Part shown: one piece after another, positions 8,958-18,597 of the stretch
Position numbering within the stretch: position 1 is the stretch's first letter
How the letters are laid out: every line of letters starts with the position of its first letter
From: Agaribacillus aureus
GTDB taxonomy: Bacteria > Bacteroidota > Bacteroidia > Cytophagales > Cyclobacteriaceae
Length of the DNA stretch: 64,000 bases
NCBI GenBank assembly: GCA_030442055.1
Contig: JAUJEB010000001.1
Coordinates: forward strand, 1,364,001-1,428,000
Direction: 5' to 3'
The notes under the pieces: generated by a model
What the model was told of the DNA's origin: nothing
Databases searched by the model: none
What the model saw: the letters and a program-made list of their open reading frames with translations, nothing else
Translations under genes and position numbers: made by a program

Positions 8958-9097
8958 TTTAAAAAAATTGAATTCAACAACCTGTTCCTTTTAAAATTTC
9001 AACGGTACAATTTGGAAAATATGATTTGAAATACTAATTACACACTATTATTATTTACCCTGTAATAAACTTAAATTTCAGATAAAAGTTAATATTA

Positions 9098-11260
9098 ATG
9101 GCACACTTAAGATTCAAGGCACTCGAGGAAATACAAAAAAGAGATACTGTAAACGTCAATATCCCTTCGGACAAAATCTCCGATTATTTTGCCCAGCATT
9201 CATTTGGCCTCCCGCAAATGAGAGAAAATCTGGCACCGGAAACCTATAAAAATGTGGAATATGCGATCAAGCATGGTAAAAAGATTGATGAAGCAACAGC
9301 TGATGCGGTAGCTTCCGCGGTAAAAAACTGGGCGATACCAAAGGGCATAACCCATTACACCCACTGGTTTCAACCACTTACCGGAGCCACAGCGGAAAAG
9401 CACGATACTTTCTTTGATGCCTCTTCCTCTTTGGAAAAATTCAAGGGCAGCGCGCTGGTACAGCAGGAACCCGACGCTTCCTCATTTCCCAGCGGCGGTA
9501 TCAGAAGTACTTTTGAGGCAAGGGGCTATACTGCCTGGGATCCCAGCTCTCCTATTTTTATTTGGAATGATACATTGTGTATACCTACCATCTTTGTAAG
9601 CTACACCGGGGAGGCACTCGATTACAAGGCTCCGCTTTTGAAGGCTATTGAGGCGGTAGACAAGGCCGCTACCTATGTTTGCAAATATTTCGACAGGAAT
9701 GTTACCAGGGTAAGTGCATCGCTTGGGTGCGAGCAAGAGTATTTTGTAGTCGACAGGGCACTTTTCTCTTCGAGGCCCGACCTTGTGATGGCAGGCAGAA
9801 CTGTATTCGGGCACAATCCTGCACGAGGTCAGCAGTTGGACGATCATTATTTTGGCTCCATTCCACCGAGGATCTATAATTATATCAAGGATTTTGAGGT
9901 AGAGGCATTGAAATTGGGGATCCCCGTAAGCACCAGGCATAACGAGGTGGCCCCAAGCCAGTTTGAAGTGGCGCCTTTATTTGAAGATCTTAATAAAGCA
10001 ACCGATCACAATCAGTTGTTGATGGATGTTATGCAAAAAGTAGCAGAGAGACACCATTTAAAAGTATTATTCCACGAAAAGCCCTTCGCGGGATTAAATG
10101 GTAGCGGTAAGCACAATAACTGGTCTCTGATCACCAACACCGGTGTTAATCTATTTGCTCCCAGCTCCAGTGCCCGCGAAAATCTTCAGTTCCTCACTTT
10201 CTTTGTCAATACCATGAAGGCAGTTCACGAGCATGCTGAACTTTTGCGTGCCAGCATAGCCTCGGCCGGTAATGACTATCGCCTTGGCGCCAATGAGGCA
10301 CCTCCGGCCATAATTTCCATTTTTATCGGACAACAACTTTCAAGTGTTTTGAACGAGTTTGAAAAGAGTGGAAATGTAAAAGTGGAGAAGGGTGATAATA
10401 TGTATATGAAGCTGGGCATTGACAAAATACCTGAAATAATTTTGGACAATACAGATAGGAACAGGACCTCTCCTTTTGCCTTTACCGGAAATAAATTTGA
10501 ATTCAGGGCGGTAGGGTCAGATACCAATGTTGCCAACCCCATGACTGCACTGAACCTTATTGTAGCCGATCAATTGAGGAAATTTGCCAAGGAGGTTGAT
10601 AAATTGATTGATGGTGGTATGGACAAGCGGATAGCCATTGTCGAAATTTTAAGAAAATATGTAAAGGAATCCAAAAAGATCCGGTTTGAGGGTGATGGCT
10701 ATTCTGAAGAATGGGTGAAGGAAGCATCAAAGCGAAAACTCGCAAATATCAAGGATACGCCCAGAGCTTTGGAGGCATATACCTCAAAGCGTACCAAAAA
10801 GCTTTTTGCCGACCACAAGGTATTGTCTGAAGTCGAGCTGGAAGCAAGAAAGGAAACCATGCTGGAAAATTATATCATGAAGGTGCAGATCGAATCACGC
10901 GTAATGGGCGACCTGGCACTTAATCATATTATCCCAACCGCCATTGCCTATCAAAGCAAATTGATCAGTAATGCCAATGGCTTAAAAGGGCTGGGAATAG
11001 ATAACGCCTCCACCATCAAAAACATCAAAAAGATCTCGGAACATATTGATACCGTTCGCGAGGGCGTTCTGGAAATGACGGAAGAAAGAAAACGAGTCAA
11101 TAAAATAGAAGATACAGCTGCCAAAGCTGCTGCCTACTGCGATGATATCAAAGAAAAGTACTTTGAAAAAATCAGGAGATCGGTTGATAAACTGGAACTT
11201 TATGTTGATGATGAGGATTGGCCTCTGATCAAATACCGGGAATTATTATTTCTTCGGTAA
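9098..11260 (+). CDS. glnN: Type III glutamine synthetase
   Basis: A 720-residue enzyme, the right size for GSIII (about 700-730, far longer than GSI). It makes glutamine from glutamate, ammonia and ATP in the cytoplasm, usually as a dodecamer. Recognisable GSIII segments: F-G-L-P-Q-M-R-E near residue 36, S-L-G-C-E-Q-E-Y-F near 208, H-N-E-V-A-P-S-Q-F-E-V-A-P near 283, H-E-K-P-F-A-G-L-N-G-S-G-K-H-N-N-W near 328, and L-G-A-N-E-A-P-P-A-I near 390. GSIII is typical of Bacteroidota and cyanobacteria. No glnB or amt gene adjoins. A strong GC hairpin lies 20 bases after the stop. Confidence 0.97.
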   Translation: MAHLRFKALEEIQKRDTVNVNIPSDKISDYFAQHSFGLPQMRENLAPETYKNVEYAIKHGKKIDEATADAVASAVKNWAIPKGITHYTHWFQPLTGATAEKHDTFFDASSSLEKFKGSALVQQEPDASSFPSGGIRSTFEARGYTAWDPSSPIFIWNDTLCIPTIFVSYTGEALDYKAPLLKAIEAVDKAATYVCKYFDRNVTRVSASLGCEQEYFVVDRALFSSRPDLVMAGRTVFGHNPARGQQLDDHYFGSIPPRIYNYIKDFEVEALKLGIPVSTRHNEVAPSQFEVAPLFEDLNKATDHNQLLMDVMQKVAERHHLKVLFHEKPFAGLNGSGKHNNWSLITNTGVNLFAPSSSARENLQFLTFFVNTMKAVHEHAELLRASIASAGNDYRLGANEAPPAIISIFIGQQLSSVLNEFEKSGNVKVEKGDNMYMKLGIDKIPEIILDNTDRNRTSPFAFTGNKFEFRAVGSDTNVANPMTALNLIVADQLRKFAKEVDKLIDGGMDKRIAIVEILRKYVKESKKIRFEGDGYSEEWVKEASKRKLANIKDTPRALEAYTSKRTKKLFADHKVLSEVELEARKETMLENYIMKVQIESRVMGDLALNHIIPTAIAYQSKLISNANGLKGLGIDNASTIKNIKKISEHIDTVREGVLEMTEERKRVNKIEDTAAKAAAYCDDIKEKYFEKIRRSVDKLELYVDDEDWPLIKYRELLFLR

Positions 11261-11280
11261 GTAAAGCTAATTTAGAGGTT

Positions 11281-11300
11281 CCCGGCACCAGCCTGCCGGG
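11281..11300. terminator. GC-rich hairpin between glnN and the convergent gene
   Basis: CCCGGCA (11281-11287) and TGCCGGG (11294-11300) form a perfect 7-bp stem with a 6-base loop. The downstream T-run on the + strand is poor. In the leftward direction the approach is ATTATTTTTTAG. It is a likely but non-canonical terminator. Confidence 0.5.
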
Positions 11301-11337
11301 GGCCTTATCTAAAAAATAATCCGGGCCGTTCTCCCGT

Positions 11338-12054
11338 TTATGCAGCCAGGCTGAGATGTTTGACCAGTAAACGCTTGGCAATGGGCATAACCGTTTCTTT
11401 GAGGGGGCAAAAAATATCGACATTAATCAAAAAAGTGGCTGGATTGGGAAGCTCCTTACGGGTTTTAACCAGCTCCAGCTTAATCTGCTCAAAGCTCCTC
11501 CCTATTTTGTTTTTGACATCTTTAACAAAAACAGTATTGATACCTCTGTATTTTTCATTAGCGCTTTCAAATACAGTGATTTGATACTGAAAGATCTTGG
11601 TTTCCTTGGCAAAAGTTTGATTAAGGAAAAAATAACCCTCCTGGTTGTATAAAGGAGTTATACCCACCGATTCTATCGAAACATTTTCCTCCACATTTTC
11701 ATAAATATCTTTTCCTTCTTCCATGAGCCCCTCCATTTCGGGCATGGCAAAATTCAGGATCTGTTCAATGAGTTCCATCAACTGACTATCTTCCACCAGT
11801 TTTTTATAGTGGAATTTCAGTTTCTTAAATTCTGCCTTCGTAATCTCTTTAGGGAAATTCCGGTAAATAAGTGATTTATTTGATTTCAGTTGTATCAGGT
11901 TTTTGTAGTGAAATGCCAGGTCTGATAAAAACGGATATAGTTTTAAATCATTAAAATTCTCTTTTACTTTTTGCAGGTATGCCAATAGAATATATTTTTT
12001 ATATTCAAAATCCATTAACCCCTTGGTAAGCCAGTCCTGTTCCAATACCTCCAT
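11338..12054 (-). CDS. Conserved-looking cytoplasmic protein of unknown function
   Basis: A 238-residue protein without signal peptide or membrane segment. The N-terminal half is helical and Lys/Tyr/Leu-rich (D-F-E-Y-K-K-Y-I-L-L-A-Y-L-Q-K-V near residue 16, then F-K-K-L-K-F-H-Y-K-K-L). A Met/Glu-rich linker (residues 104-118) leads to a beta-containing half ending L-P-N-P-A-T-F-L-I-N-V-D-I-F-C-P-L. I recognise no enzyme motif. It converges with glnN and is divergent from groES across a 315-base region full of dyads, so sharing of control with the chaperonin operon is possible but untested. Confidence 0.6.
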   Translation of the reverse strand: MEVLEQDWLTKGLMDFEYKKYILLAYLQKVKENFNDLKLYPFLSDLAFHYKNLIQLKSNKSLIYRNFPKEITKAEFKKLKFHYKKLVEDSQLMELIEQILNFAMPEMEGLMEEGKDIYENVEENVSIESVGITPLYNQEGYFFLNQTFAKETKIFQYQITVFESANEKYRGINTVFVKDVKNKIGRSFEQIKLELVKTRKELPNPATFLINVDIFCPLKETVMPIAKRLLVKHLSLAA

Positions 12055-12144
12055 AACAAAAAATTTAGTGTTTCATAAATAACGCTTATTATCTCATAAA
12101 GTATTTTAAGACAACTACTTAAAATAGTCAATTTTTCATGCCAA

Positions 12145-12227
12145 ATCAAATATGAATTTATGCTAACAATAATTATCTGCTATGACAATTTAAAGCATGA
12201 ACAGCAATTATGTCAGTCATATTTGAT
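12145..12227. repeat. 11-bp inverted repeat, widely spaced, upstream of groES
   Basis: ATCAAATATGA at 12145-12155 and its exact reverse complement TCATATTTGAT at 12217-12227, 61 bases apart. They lie about 80-160 bases upstream of the sigma-54-like element, the usual distance for enhancer-binding sites. Regulatory role is inferred. Confidence 0.5.
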
Positions 12228-12302
12228 GCCTTTTAATAGGATGTAAGAAAAATACTGTAATTTTGACCGTAAAATGACGGTATAACCTGTCATGAAAAAT
12301 GG

Positions 12303-12318
12303 TGGCACGGGAAATGCT
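12303..12318 (+). promoter_or_regulatory. Sigma-54-type -24/-12 promoter candidate for groESL
   Basis: TGGCACGGGAAATGCT: the -24 GG (12304-12305) and -12 GC (12316-12317) are separated by exactly 10 bases. Compared with the consensus TGGCAC-N5-TTGC there is one mismatch (ATGC). It would start transcription near 12329, giving a leader of about 40 bases before the groES ATG. No good TTTG/TAnnTTTG pair was seen in the same place. Confidence 0.5.
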
Positions 12319-12369
12319 ATGCTGACTTAGAGTTAATGAATGTTAAACATTAAAAATAACCTATAAACA

Positions 12370-12648
12370 ATGTCAAAATTAAACTTTAAACCATTAGCGG
12401 ATAGAGTTCTTGTTGAGCCAGCCGCGGCAGAAGAAAAAACAGCTTCCGGAATTATCATTCCTGATACTGCCAAGGAAAAGCCTCAAAGAGGTGAAATCGT
12501 TGCAGTAGGCACTGGGAAAAAGGATGAGCCGTTTAATGTAAAAGTGGGCGACAACGTACTTTATAGCAAATACGCCGGTCAGGAAATTACTATTGAAGGC
12601 CGGGAATTTCTAATTATGAAAGAATCGGATATTTTAGGAATTGTCTAG
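12370..12648 (+). CDS. groES: Co-chaperonin GroES
   Basis: A 92-residue GroES/Hsp10 subunit, which caps the GroEL cavity as a heptamer. It begins [16 protein letters not shown]. The family signature K-P-L-x-D-R-V-L-V is followed by a mobile-loop region ([12 protein letters not shown]) and the conserved [12 protein letters not shown]. Length is normal for the family. It is followed after 51 bases by groEL and is transcribed with it; a strong terminator stands only after groEL. The upstream region carries a sigma-54-like element rather than an obvious housekeeping promoter. Confidence 0.98.
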   Translation: MSKLNFKPLADRVLVEPAAAEEKTASGIIIPDTAKEKPQRGEIVAVGTGKKDEPFNVKVGDNVLYSKYAGQEITIEGREFLIMKESDILGIV

Positions 12649-12687
12649 TTCTAATCAAACCTAATAAAATCAAAAATTTAAACTTAA

Positions 12688-14334
<1,647 letters not shown>

Positions 14335-14359
14335 GCACAAGCATCTAGCCTAAAAAATA

Positions 14360-14391
14360 AAAAGACCACATAGTTGATATGTGGTCTTTTT
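14360..14391. terminator. Bidirectional terminator between groEL and the SiaC-like gene
   Basis: A perfect 12-bp stem (AAAAGACCACAT, 14360-14371; ATGTGGTCTTTT, 14379-14390) with a 7-base loop. T-runs exist on both strands (CTTTTT rightward, TTTTTATTTTTT leftward), serving the convergent groEL and 14413-14826 genes. Confidence 0.93.
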
Positions 14392-14412
14392 ATACATTGT
14401 AATTGATGTTGT

Positions 14413-14826
14413 TTATTCTTTAGCGCCGTTGATCAATACCATTTCTATAGGAAGCTTCATAATTTCCCTGAAGTCTTCCCCTGATTCCAAAATGTCTTCG
14501 TCTTCTTGTTCGTAGTACCAATCAATCTTAAGGTTCTGACCGTCTTTGTGTAATTTTTCCAGGCGTCGGAATATTTCCACCAGGCATTTGGACGAGCTGG
14601 TATTGAAATATTCTAATATGATCTTCAGATGCGTTTGCTCTTTAGGGTCCTTGATATATTCATCCAGACACTTCAACAACGGCTTGTAAAATTCAATGGA
14701 GTTTTCCGGTATTGACCTACCACTGATTTCAAAAGTTCCATTGGCAAAATCGAAACTTAACCTTGGAGTTTTATGCGTCGCACTTAAGTAGTAACTCTCC
14801 ATTGCTACCTGTAAAGATTGATCCAC
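14413..14826 (-). CDS. SiaC-family (DUF1987) regulatory phosphoprotein
   Basis: A 137-residue cytoplasmic protein that matches the DUF1987/SiaC pattern: T-P-R-L-S-F-D-F near residue 20, F-E-I-S-G-R-S-I-P-E-N near 32, and L-E-Y-F-N-T-S-S-S-K near 71. In the Pseudomonas Sia system, SiaC binds and activates a diguanylate cyclase when unphosphorylated, and a kinase/phosphatase pair acts on a Thr of the N-T-S-S motif. By that analogy Thr76 would be the target here. No SiaA-type phosphatase, SiaB-type kinase or GGDEF gene is nearby, so partners must be elsewhere. It converges with groEL; its promoter lies within 14827-15122. Confidence 0.8.
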   Translation of the reverse strand: MDQSLQVAMESYYLSATHKTPRLSFDFANGTFEISGRSIPENSIEFYKPLLKCLDEYIKDPKEQTHLKIILEYFNTSSSKCLVEIFRRLEKLHKDGQNLKIDWYYEQEDEDILESGEDFREIMKLPIEMVLINGAKE

Positions 14827-15076
14827 TTTTCTTAAAGTTTAAATTTAAAACATGACTTTAAATTAACCTAAATAATAATACCTAAATCGACAATTTTTCC
14901 CGAAATGCGTATGCTGTAATGTTTTTATCCTAATTGTACTTTTAAAATATTACAGAGATCTTGATTAGGTTAAATTTTATATCCATTTAGTGATAGAATC
15001 GACAATGTTAACGCTTCAGCATTTTTTAAATTTCCCCGGCAGTTGCTGAAAAACAAACAAAACGGCAAACTATCAA

Positions 15077-15098
15077 AATATCCAGTCAGCCGGATATT
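15077..15098. promoter_or_regulatory. Dyad upstream of the symporter promoter
   Basis: AATATCC (15077-15083) and GGATATT (15092-15098) around an 8-base centre, ending 24 bases before the -33 box. The position suits an activator site; the binding protein is unknown. Confidence 0.4.
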
Positions 15099-15122
15099 GC
15101 TAAAACGTTTTGATTTTCTCCT

Positions 15123-15152
15123 TTTGAAATCATGCAATTTTATTTAGATTTG
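15123..15152 (+). promoter_or_regulatory. Bacteroidota consensus promoter for the symporter
   Basis: TTTG at 15123-15126, 18 bases, then TAGATTTG at 15145-15152. This is the -33/-7 pair (TTTG, TAnnTTTG) of the Bacteroidota primary sigma factor, 46 bases before the ATG. Confidence 0.75.
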
Positions 15153-15198
15153 GCGGTTATTTTTTTGTTTTTGCGTTAACAACATAATCAAACTACCC

Positions 15199-16680
15199 AT
15201 GATCTACATTACTGTCACATTAATATATTTGGCCATTTTAATAGGCATTATTGTTTACAAAAGCCGTTCGGTAAAAACGGAAGATGATTTTGTGGTAGCC
15301 GGAAGATCTGTACCCGTATATCTTTTAGTGGGTACGCTAGTTTGTACATGGGTTGGTTCAGGAAGTTTATTTGGTACTGCCGGCCTCACCTTCAGAAGCG
15401 GTTTTTCGGAGTTGTGGTTTTCCATGGGGGCCTGGATAGGAATTGTGATTATATATTTCATTGCCGCCCGCGTAAGAAAAATTGGCCAATACACGCTCAC
15501 AGACCTCCTCGAAACAAGATACAACAAAACAGCCAGGATGTTGGGAACCATCACCATCATTGTAGCCTATATCATTATTGCCGGATACCAGTTCAAAGGT
15601 GGCGGTCGCTTTATCAATATATTATCCAACGGCAGTATCGATCCGGAAACCGGCATGATCATTTCAGCAGTGGTTATTATCGCATTTACTGCCCTGGCGG
15701 GGATGGTGTCCATTGTTTCCATTGATATTTTTAATGGCATCATCATGATCCTGGCCATGTTTATGGCGCTACCTTTTGCCATTAGCTCACATGGCGGCTG
15801 GGGGGAAGTGGTAGCGACAATCAACGCCAAAAGCCCTGAGTATTTGTCCATGACCGAAGGACATGACGGCTACTGGGTTCTGGGCGTGCTACTGCCGACA
15901 TTTTTATTATTGATGAGCGAAAGTAGCATCTATCAAAAATTTTCTTCCGCGAAAGACGCCGCATCCGCCAGGAAGGCCGTACTTGGCATGCTGATTGGCG
16001 TAGTTATCATTGAATTTTTAATGTGTACAATCGCCGTAGTCGGTTATGCCATCTATTCGGAAGATGCCAGGTTTTTTCTTACCGACGGCTCCATCAATGA
16101 AAGCATGTCGGAGGAAATAATTTTGCGGATAGGCTATGAACAAATGCCTGCTTTGGCCGGCTCTCTGTTATTTGCTGCCGGTGTAGCCATTATTATTTCT
16201 ACTGGAAACACTTTCCTGATGGTAACTTCCACCAACGTTACAAGAGATCTTATACAACCTTATATATTGAAGAAAAAAGACTCTAAAACCAACATGCTGG
16301 TGCAAAGAATTGTTATCGTGGTATTAGGAATTTTTGCCTTCCTGCTGGTTACCCAATTCACTACCATCCTCGAGATGGCATTTATTTCCTATACAATGAT
16401 TGGCGCCTCTCTGGCACCGGTTTTACTGGCATCCTTTTTCTGGAAAAGAGTAACACCTGCCGGTGGCGTTGCCTCAATTCTGGCCGGTATGATTGTACCG
16501 GTCATTAATAAGATTATGGAAGTTAGTGAAGTATCATTCAGTATTGCCGGCATTTCCTTTCCGGTACATACCGATTATATTGCCATCCCGTCATTAATTT
16601 TGTCTTTGATTATGCTTATTGCTGTGAGTTTACTAACCCCGCCTTCCGAGGAGGAAAAGTGGAAGCCTTTCTTTTCATAG
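15199..16680 (+). CDS. Sodium:solute symporter family (SSS) transporter
   Basis: A 493-residue inner-membrane protein with about 13 hydrophobic helices, the usual size for SSS proteins (LeuT-like fold). Family features: an N-terminal helix followed by D-D-F-V-V-A-G-R-S-V-P (near residue 29), then G-T-L-V-C-T-W-V-G-S-G-S-L-F-G-T-A (near 46) and Y-T-L-T-D-L-L-E-T-R-Y (near 97). It couples sodium entry to uptake of a solute that cannot be named from sequence; sugars, carboxylates and nucleobases are all possible. It is monocistronic behind a strong promoter and precedes pckA by 175 bases, which contain pckA's own control elements. Confidence 0.9.
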   Translation: MIYITVTLIYLAILIGIIVYKSRSVKTEDDFVVAGRSVPVYLLVGTLVCTWVGSGSLFGTAGLTFRSGFSELWFSMGAWIGIVIIYFIAARVRKIGQYTLTDLLETRYNKTARMLGTITIIVAYIIIAGYQFKGGGRFINILSNGSIDPETGMIISAVVIIAFTALAGMVSIVSIDIFNGIIMILAMFMALPFAISSHGGWGEVVATINAKSPEYLSMTEGHDGYWVLGVLLPTFLLLMSESSIYQKFSSAKDAASARKAVLGMLIGVVIIEFLMCTIAVVGYAIYSEDARFFLTDGSINESMSEEIILRIGYEQMPALAGSLLFAAGVAIIISTGNTFLMVTSTNVTRDLIQPYILKKKDSKTNMLVQRIVIVVLGIFAFLLVTQFTTILEMAFISYTMIGASLAPVLLASFFWKRVTPAGGVASILAGMIVPVINKIMEVSEVSFSIAGISFPVHTDYIAIPSLILSLIMLIAVSLLTPPSEEEKWKPFFS

Positions 16681-16773
16681 GTATTAAAAGGTAATAGAAA
16701 TTAATTTTTCTTTTTCAAACCACAATGTCATACGGTAAATCTTTCATAGTTTTTAGTGTATTGTTTCATCTAG

Positions 16774-16807
16774 TAGTGTCGGGACACTAATAATTTTCTT
16801 ACCTTAG
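16774..16807 (+). promoter_or_regulatory. pckA operator palindrome and -7 element
   Basis: TAGTGTC-GG-GACACTA (16774-16789) is a perfect 7-bp-arm inverted repeat. TACCTTAG (16800-16807), one base from TAnnTTTG, follows 10 bases later and lies 48 bases before the pckA ATG. The palindrome covers the position of the -33 box, so a repressor bound there would block the promoter. There is no T-run, so it is not a terminator. Confidence 0.6.
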
Positions 16808-16855
16808 CGCCATTATATTAATAATCCATTAATAAATAGAATAAACCCACAATAG

Positions 16856-18472
16856 ATGACAGAATTAGGATTAAAATCCGAGGTTTCAGGATTAGATACG
16901 CTTGGAATCAAAAATGCCAACCATGTTTACTGGAATTTGACGCCAGCTGAACTTACCGAAGCAGCCATAATGCGAGGAGAAGGACAGATAGCCAGTACCG
17001 GCGCCTTGATGTGTGACACCGGAAAGTTTACAGGCAGGTCTCCTAAGGACCGGTTCATTGTTCAGGACGACAAAACAAAAGATACCGTCTGGTGGGGTGA
17101 TATCAACCTGCCCATCTCCTCTGAAAAATTTGATAAGCTTTATCAAAAAATGATTGCTCACCTGGAGGGGAAAGACCTTTTTGTCAGAGATGCTTATGCC
17201 GGAGCGGATAAGACCTACCGGTTGAAATTAAGGGTGGTTAACACCATGGCATGGCAAAACCTGTTTTGCTATAACATGTTCTTACGCCCCGAAAAATATA
17301 AGCTGGAGAGATTTGATCCAAATTTTACTATTATCTGCGCGCCGGAATTCATGGCTGATCCGGAAGAAGACGGCACAAGGCAATCCAATTTTGCCATCAT
17401 CAACTTTACCAAGAGAATGATTTTGATTGGCGGCACTGCTTATGCAGGCGAGATGAAAAAGGGGATATTTTCGGTTTTAAATTATTTGCTGCCACAGGAA
17501 AGAGATGTTTTGTCAATGCATTGCTCTGCGAATATTGGTAAAAGACATGATACTGCCATTTTCTTTGGGCTGAGTGGCACCGGAAAAACAACCTTATCGG
17601 CGGATCCGAACCGGAGCTTGATTGGTGATGATGAGCATGGCTGGACCGATAAGAACGTATTTAATTTTGAGGGTGGGTGTTATGCCAAGGTAATCGATCT
17701 GACCAGGGAGAAAGAACCTGAAATTTACGATGCCATAAAGTTTGGCGCCATCATTGAGAATACCCGTTTCTATGAAGGATCAAGACATGTTAATTATGCG
17801 GATACTTCTGTCACAGAAAATACACGTACCTCCTACCCGATCGAACATATAGCCAACGCGGTAACTCCTTCGATTGGCGGAATCCCTAAAAACATTTTCT
17901 TCCTGACCTGTGATGCTTATGGGGTCTTACCTCCCATATCCAAGCTGACCAAAGGATTGGCCATGTATCACTTCATTTCAGGCTACACCGCTAAGGTAGC
18001 TGGCACAGAAGCTGGAATTACCGAGCCGGAAACAGCCTTTAGCGCTTGCTTCGGGGCTCCTTTCCTACCATTGCACCCTACCAGATATGCCGAGATGCTG
18101 GGCAAAAAAATAGAAGAATACAACGTTAATATCTGGCTGGTGAACACGGGCTGGTCCGGAGGACCCTATGGTGTCGGGTCAAGAATAAAACTATCCTACA
18201 CCCGGGCCATGATCACAGCGGCTTTAAATGGAACGCTGGATAACGTCGGTTACCGAACCCATTCGATTTTTGGTTGCGGCATCCCGCTCACATGTCCCGG
18301 CGTGCCGTCTGAGGTGCTAAGCCCAAGAGAAACGTGGAAAAATGACATTGGCTATTATAAAATGGCCAACAGCCTTGCCGCCAAATTCATAAAAAACTTT
18401 GAGAAGTTCCAGGACTATGCCAATGATGAGATTATGGCAGGCTCTCCAAGACCGCGCAAGGATTACGCCTAA
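16856..18472 (+). CDS. pckA: Phosphoenolpyruvate carboxykinase (ATP)
   Basis: A 538-residue cytoplasmic enzyme converting oxaloacetate and ATP to PEP, CO2 and ADP, the entry step of gluconeogenesis. Diagnostic parts: D-T-G-K-F-T-G-R-S-P-K-D-R-F (oxaloacetate-site Arg, near residue 56), H-C-S-A-N-I-G (near 222), the kinase-1a P-loop G-L-S-G-T-G-K-T-T (238-246), and L-I-G-D-D-E-H-G-W (near 257, metal-binding Asp). These features and the length are those of the ATP-dependent class, not the GTP class. A palindrome over the promoter suggests specific repression. The 125-base gap before the convergent nucleoside transporter holds no clear terminator. Confidence 0.98.
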   Translation: MTELGLKSEVSGLDTLGIKNANHVYWNLTPAELTEAAIMRGEGQIASTGALMCDTGKFTGRSPKDRFIVQDDKTKDTVWWGDINLPISSEKFDKLYQKMIAHLEGKDLFVRDAYAGADKTYRLKLRVVNTMAWQNLFCYNMFLRPEKYKLERFDPNFTIICAPEFMADPEEDGTRQSNFAIINFTKRMILIGGTAYAGEMKKGIFSVLNYLLPQERDVLSMHCSANIGKRHDTAIFFGLSGTGKTTLSADPNRSLIGDDEHGWTDKNVFNFEGGCYAKVIDLTREKEPEIYDAIKFGAIIENTRFYEGSRHVNYADTSVTENTRTSYPIEHIANAVTPSIGGIPKNIFFLTCDAYGVLPPISKLTKGLAMYHFISGYTAKVAGTEAGITEPETAFSACFGAPFLPLHPTRYAEMLGKKIEEYNVNIWLVNTGWSGGPYGVGSRIKLSYTRAMITAALNGTLDNVGYRTHSIFGCGIPLTCPGVPSEVLSPRETWKNDIGYYKMANSLAAKFIKNFEKFQDYANDEIMAGSPRPRKDYA

Positions 18473-18597
18473 ACCTTAATGGTTAAGCGTTATTCGTAGC
18501 ATTGGTGATAGTTGAACATTTATTTACCATCTGAAACCGGGAAATAGTACAGCTGCGCCCTTAAATCCGGTCAGCTAAAGAGCTTCAGTACTAAGTC

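Larger units (their letters stand above)
12055..12369. other. Control region between the unknown gene and groES
   Basis: 315 bases without a gene. It holds the promoter of the leftward gene, a long-spaced inverted repeat at 12145-12155 / 12217-12227, a short dyad ACCGT-N6-ACGGT at 12266-12281, and a sigma-54-like promoter at 12303-12318 in front of groES. No ORF is supported. Confidence 0.65.
14827..15198. other. Divergent control region between the SiaC-like gene and the symporter
   Basis: 372 bases, no gene. The right part has two inverted repeats (TTCAGCA/TGCTGAA, 15015-15050, and AATATCC/GGATATT, 15077-15098) followed by a near-consensus Bacteroidota promoter at 15123-15152. The left part should hold the leftward promoter but shows no clear consensus. 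Confidence 0.6.

Noticed and set aside
9482-9940. 152-codon leftward frame inside glnN
   Set aside because: It is antisense to an intact, well-conserved enzyme and has no start context or recognisable protein.
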